DNA from: Arthrobacter sp. OAP107
GTDB taxonomy: Bacteria > Actinomycetota > Actinomycetes > Actinomycetales > Micrococcaceae
Direction of reading: 5' to 3'
Length of the DNA stretch: 64,000 nucleotides
Assembly (NCBI RefSeq): GCF_040546765.1
Contig: NZ_JBEPOK010000001.1
Coordinates: forward strand, 2,914,001-2,978,000
Shown here: piece by piece, positions 33,535 to 42,706 of the stretch
Layout: each line of letters begins with the position of its first letter
How positions within the stretch are numbered: the stretch's first letter is position 1
The notes under the pieces: generated by a model
Databases searched by the model: none
Told to the model about the DNA's origin: nothing
What the model saw: only the letters and a program-made list of their open reading frames with translations
Program-made: the position numbers and the translations under genes

Positions 33535-35106
33535 GGTTGAAACTCCTGGATCAATTGGTGGAGGTGTTGTTCACTTGAAATTGATGTCCGCGGGAGCACG
33601 GACTTGATTGCTCCATCAACGACGATGGCGATCGTGTCGCAGAGCAGGAGTAGTTCAGCCAGGTCTGATGAGGCAACAATTACCGAACTACCTGATTCGG
33701 CTGTTTTGTGGATAATGTCGTAGATGTCGCTTCTCGCACCCACGTCGACACCCACAGAGGGTTCATCGAGAAGAAGTACTCGTGGTGTGGGCTCGAGCCA
33801 CTTTCCAAATACGACCTTCTGCTGGTTTCCACCGGACAACGACCTAACCTGGGTTGTTGTGTCGGGTGCCTTGATGCCCAGCTGCCGAACCGCGTCGCGG
33901 GATCGGTTTAGCGACTCGGATCGTTTAAAGAACCCAAACTTTGAAAGGTGCCGCAGCTGCGGCATGGAGATGTTCCGCTCAATGGAGTGCTCCAGCGCAA
34001 GTCCCGACTCGTGGCGGTCCTCAGAAGCCAAGGCAATGCCCCGGCAAATAGCGTCGTAAGGGCCTTTCAAGCTGACGGACTCGCCATCGAACTCCAGCGA
34101 CCCGCTGTCCGTGGGAAGAAGACCGAACAGTGTTTGAAGGATTTCAGTTCTGCCGCTTCCAATATTTCCGGCCAGACCGTATACCTCTCCTGAAACTACG
34201 GAAAGGTCGAGGTTGTTGAGACGCCTGTTCGAGACGCCCTGCATCATGACACGTTCCTGCTTGCCGGTCCTCGAGAAATCTCGGTTGGCTTTGTCTCCCT
34301 CACTGCCCGCAAAAGTGCCGGACAGCTCACGACCGACGATGGCATCCACTAACTGAGGCATATCGGTCTCGGAGGTCCGCAGTGTCAGAACGTTCTTGCC
34401 GTCACGGAATACCGTGACTCTGTCGGTCAACGTAAAAATTTCAGACAGACGGTGCGTAACGTAAACTACTCCTACTCCTTGACCAAGCACTTTACGGACG
34501 GCATGAAACAGGACTTTTTCCTCTTCGGAAGTAAGCGCCGATGTGGGCTCGTCAAGGACCAATATCTGAGCCTTGTCGAGTAGTGCCTTCGCGATTTCAG
34601 TCATTTGCCGATAGGCAAATGGCAGAGAGGCCACTGTCGCGGAGGGGTTCAGATCAAAGCCCTGATCTTCTAAAAAGTCCGCCGCGGCGCTTCTTAGCTT
34701 TTTGTGGTCTATCAGACCCAATCTAGTCTTCGGCTCTCTCCCGAGGTAAAGGTTCGCGGCGACAGACATGGAGGGGATGAGGCTGAGGTCTTGGTAGACA
34801 ACTGATATGCCCGCCTTGCGCGCTTCCGCTGTGGACCGTATGTGTACGTCCTCCCCGCGAACCAGCTGCTGTCCCCCCGTCTTTTGCTCTGCTCCAGCCA
34901 GGATCTTGATCAGAGTGGACTTGCCGGCTCCGTTCTGTCCCAGTAGTCCATGAACCTCTCCCCGGCAGCAGTTCAAAATCAACACCTTTTAGTGCCTTGA
35001 CTGGGCCATACCTCTTTTGTATCCCAATCATTTGAAGTAGCGGTTTGTCCAACCTAAACCGACTCCCAGCTGGTGGATCTGACAGTGCCTGTCTGGAAAC
35101 TGACAT
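33531..35106 (-). pseudogene. Ribose-type ABC ATPase (system 1), frameshifted near the N-terminus
   Basis: Two ATPase domains typical of RbsA. The N-terminal 48 codons (MIGIQKRYGPVKALKGVDFE, LLPG) are in one frame; from EVHGLLGQNGAGKSTLIKIL on, the rest is in another. The junction, near 34960-34966, has one extra base in CCGGGGAGAGG. Beyond it all motifs are intact: LVLDEPTSALTSEEE, GNIGSGRTEILQ, SLSGGNQQKVVFGKW and LLLDEPSVGVDVG. With the base removed the protein is 524 residues. Given an otherwise clean operon, a sequencing error is a serious possibility; otherwise system 1 lacks a full ATPase. Confidence 0.85.
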
Positions 35107-35133
35107 CAGTCACGCCTTTCATGGTTCGAACAG

Positions 35134-36288
35134 CTATTTCTTGCAGGCGTCGTTGTCCTCGCAGGCCTTGACTAGCTCTGCAGGTGGATCCTGGCGGTAA
35201 ACCTGCTTCCACGCGTCCAGAACGTTGTTGCGAATAACCGGCACTGACTTGAAGGCAATCCACTGGGGGACGGGTTTTCCGAGCAGGGCGTTAACTGCGG
35301 CGCTGGCTTCGGCGACACCTTGGTCGTAAGGAACCTGGGCGCCGAATCCCTTGATCATTCCACCGTTAGCGAGGTCAATGGCAACGTCGGAGGCTATGTT
35401 GACTGAGGTGATCGGCAGGTTCTTACCCTGGTTCCGGAGGGCACTCTCAATCGCCATTGCAGGCACCTCCCACTCGGTAAACATTCCCTTTACATCCGGG
35501 TTGGCGGTGAGGAAGTTTGATGCGGTGTCTCCTGCTTTGGCCGGGTCTAGGAACTCGGCAACTTTCACCACAATGTCAGGACGGTTCTCTTTCATCCAAT
35601 TGACGAAGCCGTTCTTCCTCTCCTTGGTTACAAAGAAGTCGACACCGAAATCCAGTACACCGACGGTTCCACCGTCCGGAATGTATTCCGCCAGTGCTTT
35701 TGCGGCGACGGCACCGTTGCCTTGATTGTCGGAGGAGACGATGGATTGATAATCCGTAGGGTGGCTAAGACCCTTTGGAACGTTGTCCATGAGGATCAGT
35801 TTGATTCCTGCCGCGCCGATCTTCTTGTATGCCTCAGCAGTCGCTGTGTCATCTACGGGGATACTGAGGATGGCGTCCGGCTTCTTTTGGATCATGTTCT
35901 CGATCCCTGCAATTTGCTTCTCAACGTTGTAGTCGGGGTCAATGACGCCGACCACCTCCGCGTCGAGCTCCTTCAGCCGATCGGTGATCCCCCGGACCTG
36001 CTCCGTAGACCACTCCACATTCATCGTCTGCATTACGATGCCGACCTTGTACTTTGCGGCTTTGGCCTCGGCCACCTCGTCGGGCGTCAGTTCAAGTTCC
36101 GCTAGGTCACCGGACTTGACTCCACCTGGACCCCGCCCCACGATCTCGTTTGAGACAAGGTTGGCTGCGTCCGTGTTCTTCAGCGGGTCCTCCTCCGAGG
36201 AACCGGCCGGTGATGCGGATCCACATCCCGTTAAAAATGCGAGAGAAGCGGCGAAAACAATCGCGGCGACATTGGCTGATGTCTTCAT
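35134..36288 (-). CDS. Sugar ABC transporter substrate-binding lipoprotein (system 1)
   Basis: A 384-residue RbsB-like periplasmic-type binding protein with a lipoprotein signal ending FLTGC (Cys 22). YKVGIVMQTMNVEWSTEQVR begins the first lobe, VGVIDPDYNVEKQIAGIENM carries the common ligand-helix pattern, and AILSIPVDDTATAEAYKKIG is the hinge region. A 40-residue acidic linker precedes the fold. Two Cys (EDNDACKK and ACEDND) near the C-terminus may form a disulphide. First gene of the operon; a LacI-type site lies about 250 bases upstream. Confidence 0.92.
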   Translation of the reverse strand: MKTSANVAAIVFAASLAFLTGCGSASPAGSSEEDPLKNTDAANLVSNEIVGRGPGGVKSGDLAELELTPDEVAEAKAAKYKVGIVMQTMNVEWSTEQVRGITDRLKELDAEVVGVIDPDYNVEKQIAGIENMIQKKPDAILSIPVDDTATAEAYKKIGAAGIKLILMDNVPKGLSHPTDYQSIVSSDNQGNGAVAAKALAEYIPDGGTVGVLDFGVDFFVTKERKNGFVNWMKENRPDIVVKVAEFLDPAKAGDTASNFLTANPDVKGMFTEWEVPAMAIESALRNQGKNLPITSVNIASDVAIDLANGGMIKGFGAQVPYDQGVAEASAAVNALLGKPVPQWIAFKSVPVIRNNVLDAWKQVYRQDPPAELVKACEDNDACKK

Positions 36289-36535
36289 AAATGTCTTTCT
36301 TGGATTCTAGGTATTAGACAAAGAACTCATATAGCTATTGGCCCCTTGCCTGGGCTGACACCCGAGATGGTCGGTCGCAGAATAGGTGCTTTCGTGAGAG
36401 CCAAGTGGGCAGCGGGGTGGCGTGCATCTTCTAAGCGCTGGCGTTCATGCGGTATGCCCCCGAGTAAGAGGCATCGCTCAAAGCAGCCACAAACTGCCTG
36501 GGAGCCGATCTCGTCAATACCTTGCTGAAATTGCA

Positions 36536-36549
36536 TTAGATCGTTCTAG
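36536..36549. promoter_or_regulatory. LacI-type operator candidate upstream of system 1
   Basis: TTAGATCGTTCTAG differs at two of 14 positions from the perfect palindrome CTAGAACGTTCTAG before the LacI gene (46946-46959). It lies 248 bases before the binding-protein start, linking this operon to the LacI protein at 47064. The remaining stretch 36289-36645 shows no gene. Confidence 0.5.
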
Positions 36550-36645
36550 CAAATCAAGCTTGCCATGTGTTTCTTGTCTTGTCTCGATGTCGGAACGGAG
36601 CTGCGTGAACTCCGGCGCCCAAGAAACTTGACGACTTGGCACGGG

Positions 36646-36840
36646 TTAACCGGCACCCGAAGCCTCAAAGCCCGCGGACCCCCACGTCACTGGGGGCTTA
36701 CTGCTGCGGAGCGTCTGCGGTGCGCAAACAAAAAACCGCGGTTGTTCCACTTGGGCGAACGGCACGACGAGCCACCGACCGCCGTAGAACTCGACGTACG
36801 AGTCTGGAGCGCAGGTAGCGAAAGCTTCTTCACGTGTCAT
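36646..36840 (-). CDS. Small hypothetical protein (64 residues)
   Basis: GAAAGGGAAGACA precedes an ATG at 36840. The first 42 residues (MTREEAFATCAPDSYVEFYG, GRWLVVPF) look like a compact protein with two Cys; the tail is less convincing. Two AACGnnCGTT-type operators lie 71 bases upstream in the same relative orientation as before the small gene at 48588 and the hydrolase at 50242, so it likely belongs to the TetR regulon. Function unknown. Confidence 0.5.
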   Translation of the reverse strand: MTREEAFATCAPDSYVEFYGGRWLVVPFAQVEQPRFFVCAPQTLRSSKPPVTWGSAGFEASGAG

Positions 36841-36910
36841 TGTCTTCCCTTTCTCAATGGTTCCCACTGATAGGCGCAGGCGTGAGATGCAGCCTTCTGC
36901 CGGTAGTTTG

Positions 36911-36949
36911 CAACTGATCGTTCTAAAACAATTGTAAACGGTCGTTCTC
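36911..36949. promoter_or_regulatory. Two TetR-type operators, 23 bp apart
   Basis: CAACTGATCGTTCTAA (36911-36926) and GTAAACGGTCGTTCTC (36934-36949) fit the pattern GTAAACGnnCGTTCTC; the second is a near-perfect AACGnnCGTT dyad. The start-to-start distance is exactly 23 bases, the same as in the arrays at 48718 and 50087. Confidence 0.65.
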
Positions 36950-37093
36950 AAACTGTCATCATTGCGGGAAGGAAAATTGTGTTTGGATCCCGTCGGTAGC
37001 CTGCCAGGGGTCAGCCGCTTCTTGAGTTTTCGAAGAGGAGCGCCCCCACTCGTATGTTCGCCGTGGTAGTCCGCGCAGCCCTGGCTGAGGACG

Positions 37094-37276
37094 CTAAGGG
37101 TCTTGTAGTTCCTCGACGACCGAGCCCAGCACCGAGTTGTCCGACAGCGCCTGCAGACCGTGGAGAAAGGCCTCCAAGCTCGTTCTGGGGGCACCGCCGC
37201 CGTTTGCCCGGAACATGATCCATAGGTACAGCAGGGTGAACGCGCCCTCATTCAGCAGCCTTGAACCGTCCGCCGC
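37094..37276 (-). pseudogene. Remnant of a small hypothetical gene
   Basis: A 60-codon frame without start reads LLNEGAFTLLYLWIMFRANG, GGAPRTSLEAFLHGLQALSD and NSVLGSVVEELQDP, ending at 37094. The sequence looks like a folded helical protein, but the frame is blocked by a TGA just upstream. Family not recognised. Confidence 0.35.
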
Positions 37277-37459
37277 AGGTCATTGGCGTCCACCGCGGTA
37301 TCCCCTCTGTCGTTGTCGATCGATAGTGCACTCACAAACAAGTAGGCGCATGAGTTGGGGCCCCTCCCCTGGACATGATGAAAGGTCATAACCACCATCG
37401 TCATGTAAAAGCTGGTTCCCCCAAGATGCATGTTGTTCGGGAGGTTTGGGTCGACACAG

Positions 37460-38251
37460 TCAGCTTTCGAAGGCTGCACGGAAGGCTGCGAGGGCGGTGT
37501 CGCCTGCTTCTAGGCTCGGCCCGCCGGACGCGCCGGCTTCCAGGCCAATGACGCCGGAGTAGCCGACGCTCCGAAGAGCCTTCGCGACGGCGCGGTAGTT
37601 GATCTCGCCGGTTCCGGGTTCGCACCGGCCAGGAACGTCAGCGATCTGGATCTCCCCCGTCCAAGGCAGTGCCGAGCGGACGAGTTCGATCAGGTTCCCC
37701 TCTCCCATCTGGGCGTGGTAGAGATCCAGCATCATCTTTGCGTTCGGGTGGTCGACGGCAGAAACCAGAGCCAGGGTGTCCTTGGCGCGGGCCAGTGGTA
37801 TGCCCGGATGGTCAAGGATAGTGTTCAGGTTCTCCAGGGCGAAGGTCACGCCGTGTTTCTCGCCCAGATCGGCAAGGCTTTCGAGCGTGCGCAGGCCGGT
37901 TAACCACATCTGCCCTGTGGAACGGTGGACGGGCCGGACTGCGAGGCCGCCCTCTCCAAGCTCGGCGGAGTGGACCACCATTCGTTCGACACCAAGTTCC
38001 AGCGCCGTCGGAATCAGTTTTTCCGCTGAGGCCAGCACTTCGCGGGCGCCATCCGCGTCGATGAGGCTGCCGCCGAAATATCCGCTCATGGAAGAAAACC
38101 GGGCCCCGGTGGATACCAGGGCACCGATATCCCGTCCCCTTGTATCCCAGAGCTCCACCTCGAAGCCCTGCCCGTGGATCCGTTGTACACGTTCGATCAG
38201 CGGCAGCTCGCCGTAGACCATCTCGGCGCAGACAGCCAGACGGAAGCTCAT
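37460..38251 (-). CDS. Hydroxypyruvate isomerase-like TIM-barrel protein
   Basis: A 263-residue xylose-isomerase-like barrel of the Hyi family. LAVCAEMVYGELPLIERVQR at the start, VELWDTRGRDIGAL, FALENLNTILDHPGIPLA with the metal-binding Glu, MMLDLYHAQMGEGNL with Asp and His, and EIQIADVPGRCEPGTGEINY with the C-terminal ligands. It should isomerise a keto/aldo sugar or sugar acid. Its ATG overlaps the stop of the upstream dehydrogenase. Last gene of the seven-gene minus-strand operon from 45582. Confidence 0.9.
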   Translation of the reverse strand: MSFRLAVCAEMVYGELPLIERVQRIHGQGFEVELWDTRGRDIGALVSTGARFSSMSGYFGGSLIDADGAREVLASAEKLIPTALELGVERMVVHSAELGEGGLAVRPVHRSTGQMWLTGLRTLESLADLGEKHGVTFALENLNTILDHPGIPLARAKDTLALVSAVDHPNAKMMLDLYHAQMGEGNLIELVRSALPWTGEIQIADVPGRCEPGTGEINYRAVAKALRSVGYSGVIGLEAGASGGPSLEAGDTALAAFRAAFES

Positions 38252-39369
38252 GCGCCGCCTCCCACCCGGTCAAGCGCGCGCTCGGCTGCCCGCAGCTCGG
38301 CGATCACCGAAACATCGACCGGGAGCCCGGTTTCAGCAGAACGAAGCGCCGCCAAGGCCACCGCCAGGGCATTGCGGGCATCGTCCCCGCCCGGACCAGG
38401 AATGCCCGGAGCCCGGACACCGTCCCGGCGTGCTTTGACGGCGTCAACAAAGTGAGCCAGCTCTGCGGTGTACGCGTCATGGAAAAGGTCCACGTTTAGC
38501 CGCACGGTGGCAGCCCGGATGCCTTCGGCGGTGTAGCTCGTCGCGCTGGACGCCTGCGGACCTCCGGCGGCGACCATACCCGCGGACCCGAACACTTCAG
38601 CACGCACGTCATACCCGTAGAGCGCGTTGAAGTTGGCCTCCGCCACCGCAATGGCGCCGTTGCTGTAGGTGACCGTTACAACCGCCGTGTCCAGGAGTCC
38701 ACCAGCCTTAGCCTCCGGCGCAACCAGGGCGTCAGCGATCGCGTGGACGCGGACGGGAACGGCGCCTGGGTTCAGCCAGTTAAGGGTGTCAAAGTCGTGG
38801 ATGAGTGTTTCCAGGAAGATCGTTCCTGACGGGATACGCTCGGCATTTGCGATTCCTGCCTTGCTGCCCGGATCCCGCGTCAGCGACCGCAGCAGCTGAG
38901 GGGTGCCCACTGCACCGTCATCGATGAGCTTCCGTGCCGCGGCGAAATCGGCCGCGTACCGGCGGTTGAACCCGAACTGAACGAAGACTCGGGCCGCTTC
39001 GGCCGTAGCGAGGGCCTCGTCGAGCTCCTCGATGCTGCGGCCGCCGGGCTTTTCACAAAAGACATCTTTTCCCGCCCGTGCTGCGGCCGTGATCAGAGAG
39101 GAATGGAACCGTGCTGGAGCGGCGATCAGGACTGCGTCGACCTCCGGATCGTTGATCACATCGGCCGTGTCGGCACTGATTTTGCGGACGCCCAGCCGGC
39201 CCGCGAGGGCCTCCACGGCCGGAAGGGCCGGATCGGCGATGGCTTCAAGACGGGCGCCGGAAATTCGGTGGGCAACAGACTCAGCATGGAAACTCCCAAT
39301 CCACCCCGCGCCGATCACGGCGACTCGGATCGGCCGGTCTTCGCTGACCGGATATTGAAGGTAACTCAT
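38248..39369 (-). CDS. Gfo/Idh/MocA-family dehydrogenase
   Basis: A 373-residue NAD(P)-dependent sugar or inositol dehydrogenase. RVAVIGAGWIGSFHAESVAH is the Rossmann motif, VFCEKPGGRSIEELDEALAT the catalytic Lys loop (EKP), VQFGFNRRYAADFAAARKLI the following strand, and LETLIHDFDTLNWLNPGAVP contains the HDxD active-site pattern. Close in style to inositol 2-dehydrogenases. Stop overlaps the start of the isomerase-like gene. Works presumably on the substrate of system 2. Confidence 0.92.
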   Translation of the reverse strand: MSYLQYPVSEDRPIRVAVIGAGWIGSFHAESVAHRISGARLEAIADPALPAVEALAGRLGVRKISADTADVINDPEVDAVLIAAPARFHSSLITAAARAGKDVFCEKPGGRSIEELDEALATAEAARVFVQFGFNRRYAADFAAARKLIDDGAVGTPQLLRSLTRDPGSKAGIANAERIPSGTIFLETLIHDFDTLNWLNPGAVPVRVHAIADALVAPEAKAGGLLDTAVVTVTYSNGAIAVAEANFNALYGYDVRAEVFGSAGMVAAGGPQASSATSYTAEGIRAATVRLNVDLFHDAYTAELAHFVDAVKARRDGVRAPGIPGPGGDDARNALAVALAALRSAETGLPVDVSVIAELRAAERALDRVGGGA

Positions 39370-39392
39370 GAATACTCCTTCGTTTTGAGCAT

Positions 39393-40412
39393 CTAGATCG
39401 GTTTAGTAGAAATGTGTTTGCGGGGTTTCCACCCGGCCGCCAGCAGGCCTTCGTCTATCATCCGCATGATCGCCAGCGATTCCTCAGGATGAACCGGAGG
39501 TATGTCGTCCCGGCCAGCCAGATAGGGCGCGAAGGCAGCCAGTTGATGGGTATACGACGAGGTCCGCCCTACATGTTCCACAACAACGCCAGCTGAACTC
39601 CGTACGGAGACACGATCATCGCTGTGGGGCAGCACGAAGTTGTGAACCGTCAAGGTCGCGGAACTGCCGATGATCGTGAGTTGGAGGCGCTCCCGAGCAC
39701 CTTCCATCGAGCAGCGCACCGCTCCTGAGGCGCCGGAGCCGAATTCAAGGTCTACCTCGAACGATGCGTCGACTCCTGCGTCCTGGGGGTCCGGCCGGCC
39801 TCGGGCGCCCACAATCGCCAGTGTGTCGCCCATCCAGCGGGCCACGGTTTGCTGCGCGTGGAGGCCGTAACACCCCACGTCCATCAGTGCCCCGCCGGCC
39901 AGGCGTCCCGACAACCGCGGATCGGTGGCGGTCGGACGGGGGATGTCCAGCGAGGCTTCGACATGGCGGACGGTCCCGAGCTCTGAGGCCTCCAGCGCGG
40001 ACCTCACGCGGGCCATCGCGGGGTGGAACGCGTAATGAAATGCCTCGACGATGCGTCCGCCGGTGCGCGCCGCCAGTTGGAAAATGTGTGCCGCCTCGTC
40101 CGCGTTCGAGGCAAACGGCTTTTCACTGATCACCGCCTTCCCGCTTTCGAGTGCGCGAGCGTTCCAAGGCCCGTGTAGGGCGTTCGGTAGAGCGTTGTAG
40201 ACCACCTGCACCCGAGGGTCCGCGATCAGGGCCGCGTAGTCGAGTGCCACGACGGGGATCGCGTGGACCGACGCGAACTCGCGTGCGCGTTCCGGGTTTC
40301 GTGCGGCCACCATCATGATGGTGTGACCGAGTTCGCGGGCGGGCTCGATGATCGATTTGGGTGCGATGCGCGAAGCCCCGAGGATCCCGATGGCCAGGTC
40401 AGTTGTATTCAC
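39393..40412 (-). CDS. Gfo/Idh/MocA-family dehydrogenase
   Basis: A 339-residue second dehydrogenase: AIGILGASRIAPKSIIEPAR, VVYNALPNALHGPWNARALE, VISEKPFASNADEAAHIFQL with the catalytic Lys, and ALMDVGCYGLHAQQTVARWM with the active-site His region. Translation starts with GTG at 40412 after CGGGGAG; the frame open up to 40625 runs into the upstream gene and is rejected. It is only distantly similar to its neighbour, so the two may act at different steps. Confidence 0.9.
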   Translation of the reverse strand: MNTTDLAIGILGASRIAPKSIIEPARELGHTIMMVAARNPERAREFASVHAIPVVALDYAALIADPRVQVVYNALPNALHGPWNARALESGKAVISEKPFASNADEAAHIFQLAARTGGRIVEAFHYAFHPAMARVRSALEASELGTVRHVEASLDIPRPTATDPRLSGRLAGGALMDVGCYGLHAQQTVARWMGDTLAIVGARGRPDPQDAGVDASFEVDLEFGSGASGAVRCSMEGARERLQLTIIGSSATLTVHNFVLPHSDDRVSVRSSAGVVVEHVGRTSSYTHQLAAFAPYLAGRDDIPPVHPEESLAIMRMIDEGLLAAGWKPRKHISTKPI

Positions 40413-40480
40413 TGGACTCCCCGGAGCCGGGTCGCAGCGAAGTGAGCCCCGGGAGCATGGCCAGGAGGAACGTGAGTGCC

Positions 40481-41632
40481 CTACACACGGGTGGAGAGGA
40501 GCCGGTCGTAGATGGAGGTGTTCACTTCCGTCACAACTGGCGCGAAGTCGGCGTAGGGCTCGTCGAGCCCGCTCTTGATTCCCCAGCCTCGGACGGGGTT
40601 CTCGACGTAGCCGCACCAATGCCACCCGATGAGCCAGGGGGCGGAAATGAGCGCATTGAGTGACTCCTCATAGTTCCTGCCGCGCGCCGACTGGTCCGCC
40701 AGCGAGTCCCAGCGAGCAGGATGCAGCGCGGTTGCGCAGCTGTTGCCTGCATCGGCGTTGATGATCGGCTTGCCCGTCAGGTCGTGCCACCTCTGCAGGT
40801 CGTCCCGCATCTTCCGGTGCGCGGCCTCGTCCGCCCCGGGGAAGTACTGGATTGACAGCACGTCCAGGTATGGGGCGGCGGCCTCCAAGACCACGTCCGG
40901 AATCCCCTTGTTGCCGTTATACCGGTCCCCCATGATCAGGTGCTGGTCATCGAAGGAGCGGACGGCAGCTGTCGTCACTTCGTAGTATCGGGCGGCGATG
41001 TCGGCGAGTTCGCCTTCACTGACATGGCGTCCGTCCCGGGTAAAGTACCGGCCGCTTGCGTGAGGTATCCATGCGGGAATGTCGACGAAGAAGTATCCGA
41101 TCAGATTCGGGTCGTCCGCGTGGTTTGCGGCTGTGGTCCTGGCGAGGTGGGTGGCGTAGTCTTCGAAGTCGCGGGAGAAGACGTCCGGGTACTGGGGGTT
41201 GCCGTTCCAGTTTTCGAACTCGGCAAACCTCAGCGTCTGGACGTAGGGCATCCCGGCGCCGCGCAGTTCGGCCGACGTCCAGCCCGCGCTGTGCTCGAGG
41301 TCGATCGTGTTGAGCCAGTCGGCGTCGATCTCGTAGTCTCCAGCCACCCACTGCTGGGTCCATCCCAAGGTGTTGAACCCGAACGTGCGCATATCCTGGA
41401 GGACCGCTTCCCGCCAGCGGTCGCGTGTCCCGTAGCGCTCGGTCCAGACGTCGATGTTGTGGGGGTGTTTGAGGTCCGCCTCCTCGGCGTGATTGAGCGC
41501 CAGGGAGAAGAATCCGTTCCCTTCAGGCGTGAACAGCCACCAGCGTCCTTGCTGAAACCCGACGTTGAACCTTCCCGTTGCGGGTGCGTTCACTGATGTC
41601 AGCCCACCAAAAGCATCGAGTGTTGTTTCCAT
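40481..41632 (-). CDS. Glycoside-hydrolase-like protein (agarase-type barrel)
   Basis: A 383-residue protein resembling clan-A glycosidases: FNVGFQQGRWWLFTPEGNGF, FFSLALNHAE, MRTFGFNTLGWTQQW, and YLDVLSIQYFPGADEAAHRK. No signal peptide, so cytoplasmic. At the usual acid/base Asn-Glu position it reads GYFFVDIPAWIP, and at the nucleophile strand KPIINADAGNSC, so neither canonical Glu is present. WLIGWHWCGYVENPVRGWG is the usual late barrel strand. It may use another residue, or be a binding or lyase-like relative. Sits between permease and dehydrogenase genes of one operon. Confidence 0.75.
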   Translation of the reverse strand: METTLDAFGGLTSVNAPATGRFNVGFQQGRWWLFTPEGNGFFSLALNHAEEADLKHPHNIDVWTERYGTRDRWREAVLQDMRTFGFNTLGWTQQWVAGDYEIDADWLNTIDLEHSAGWTSAELRGAGMPYVQTLRFAEFENWNGNPQYPDVFSRDFEDYATHLARTTAANHADDPNLIGYFFVDIPAWIPHASGRYFTRDGRHVSEGELADIAARYYEVTTAAVRSFDDQHLIMGDRYNGNKGIPDVVLEAAAPYLDVLSIQYFPGADEAAHRKMRDDLQRWHDLTGKPIINADAGNSCATALHPARWDSLADQSARGRNYEESLNALISAPWLIGWHWCGYVENPVRGWGIKSGLDEPYADFAPVVTEVNTSIYDRLLSTRV

Positions 41633-41672
41633 TTTCTTGACCTTTCTTTGTTCTGGGGATTTGTTAGTTCAT

Positions 41673-42692
41673 CTAGCGGATGGCGCCGTAGCGACGACGG
41701 TCGATGGTGAGGGCAACGGCGGCGATGACCACGAGTCCCTTGACGATGGACTGCGTGTAGGGATCTACGGCCGTGATGTCCATCCCGCTACCCAGCAGCA
41801 CGATGATGAGGGCTCCGAGCAGGGTGCGGTGCGGTCCGCCCACTCCCCCGGACAGGGCCGTGCCCCCGACGACGATCGCCGCGATCGAGTTCAGGAGGCT
41901 GGGGTCGGCTCCCATGGGTACACCTGTGCTGGCCTGACCCGTGAAGATGATGCCGGCCGCTCCTGCGATCGCTCCAGCCAAAGCGAAGACCGACAGCTTC
42001 ATCCGGTTCACCCTCACGCCCACAAGGAGTGCAGCCCGTTCGTTGCTTCCCATCGCATACAGGTGACGCCCGTACTGGGTCCCGAACGCGACGACCGTGA
42101 GCACGGCTACCAGTCCGAACGCAATGAGCGTGCCGTTGGGTACGCCGGCGAGGACAGATTCGTTAATGAGGGTGTGCAACGAGTTTGAGGCGTAGGAGAC
42201 CGGTCCGCCCTGCGAGATCGTGTTCGAGATGCCGCCCAGCACTGAGAGCATTCCGAGCGTAACAAGGAAGGACGGCACTTTCAGGTAGATGGTGACCAGG
42301 CCATTGACCAGGCCGGCGGCCGCGCTGATCGCCACGGTGAGGACAATGGCGGCAACGATGCCATAGTCGTCGATCCAGGTGGCGACCAGGATTCCGGCCA
42401 GGGTCGCGTTCGCTGCCACGCTCAGGTCAATGCCGCCGATCAGAATCACGAACGTTCCAGCAAGTGCGAGCACCGTCAGGAACGACATCTGCCGTGAGAT
42501 GTTGTCGACTGATTCCAATGAGACGAAGGCCGGGTTCCGGATCCCGAAGTAAGAGATCAGCACCACGAGGGCGAGAATCGGAACGAGGAAGTTGCGCTCC
42601 AGGAGCACGCCGAATCGGCTTCCAGCCTTTCCTGTCTCTGGGGAAGTTGGGGGCAAGAATGGCTCTCGCTTCTCTTTAAGGGTTATGTTCAT
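41673..42692 (-). CDS. Ribose-type sugar ABC transporter permease (system 2)
   Basis: A 339-residue RbsC-like permease: FLTVLALAGTFVILIGGIDL, SVAANATLAGI, LVNGLVTIYLKVPSFLVTLG and AAIVVGGTALSGGVGG. The ATG at 42692 has CAGGAAA nine bases upstream; the much longer frame to 43244 overlaps the ATPase gene and is an artefact. About 35 polar residues precede helix 1. Forms system 2 with the ATPase and Tat-type binding protein upstream. Confidence 0.92.
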   Translation of the reverse strand: MNITLKEKREPFLPPTSPETGKAGSRFGVLLERNFLVPILALVVLISYFGIRNPAFVSLESVDNISRQMSFLTVLALAGTFVILIGGIDLSVAANATLAGILVATWIDDYGIVAAIVLTVAISAAAGLVNGLVTIYLKVPSFLVTLGMLSVLGGISNTISQGGPVSYASNSLHTLINESVLAGVPNGTLIAFGLVAVLTVVAFGTQYGRHLYAMGSNERAALLVGVRVNRMKLSVFALAGAIAGAAGIIFTGQASTGVPMGADPSLLNSIAAIVVGGTALSGGVGGPHRTLLGALIIVLLGSGMDITAVDPYTQSIVKGLVVIAAVALTIDRRRYGAIR

Positions 42693-42706
42693 GTTCGATT
42701 TCCTGT

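Larger units (their letters stand above)
36841..37459. other. Intergenic region with TetR sites and a gene remnant
   Basis: Holds the two operator candidates at 36911-36949 and a decayed minus-strand frame at 37094-37276. Nothing else is recognised. Confidence 0.5.

Noticed and set aside
39394..39407. CTAGATCGGTTTAG as a further LacI operator
   Set aside because: Three mismatches, and it coincides with the stop codon end of a dehydrogenase gene, so chance is likely.
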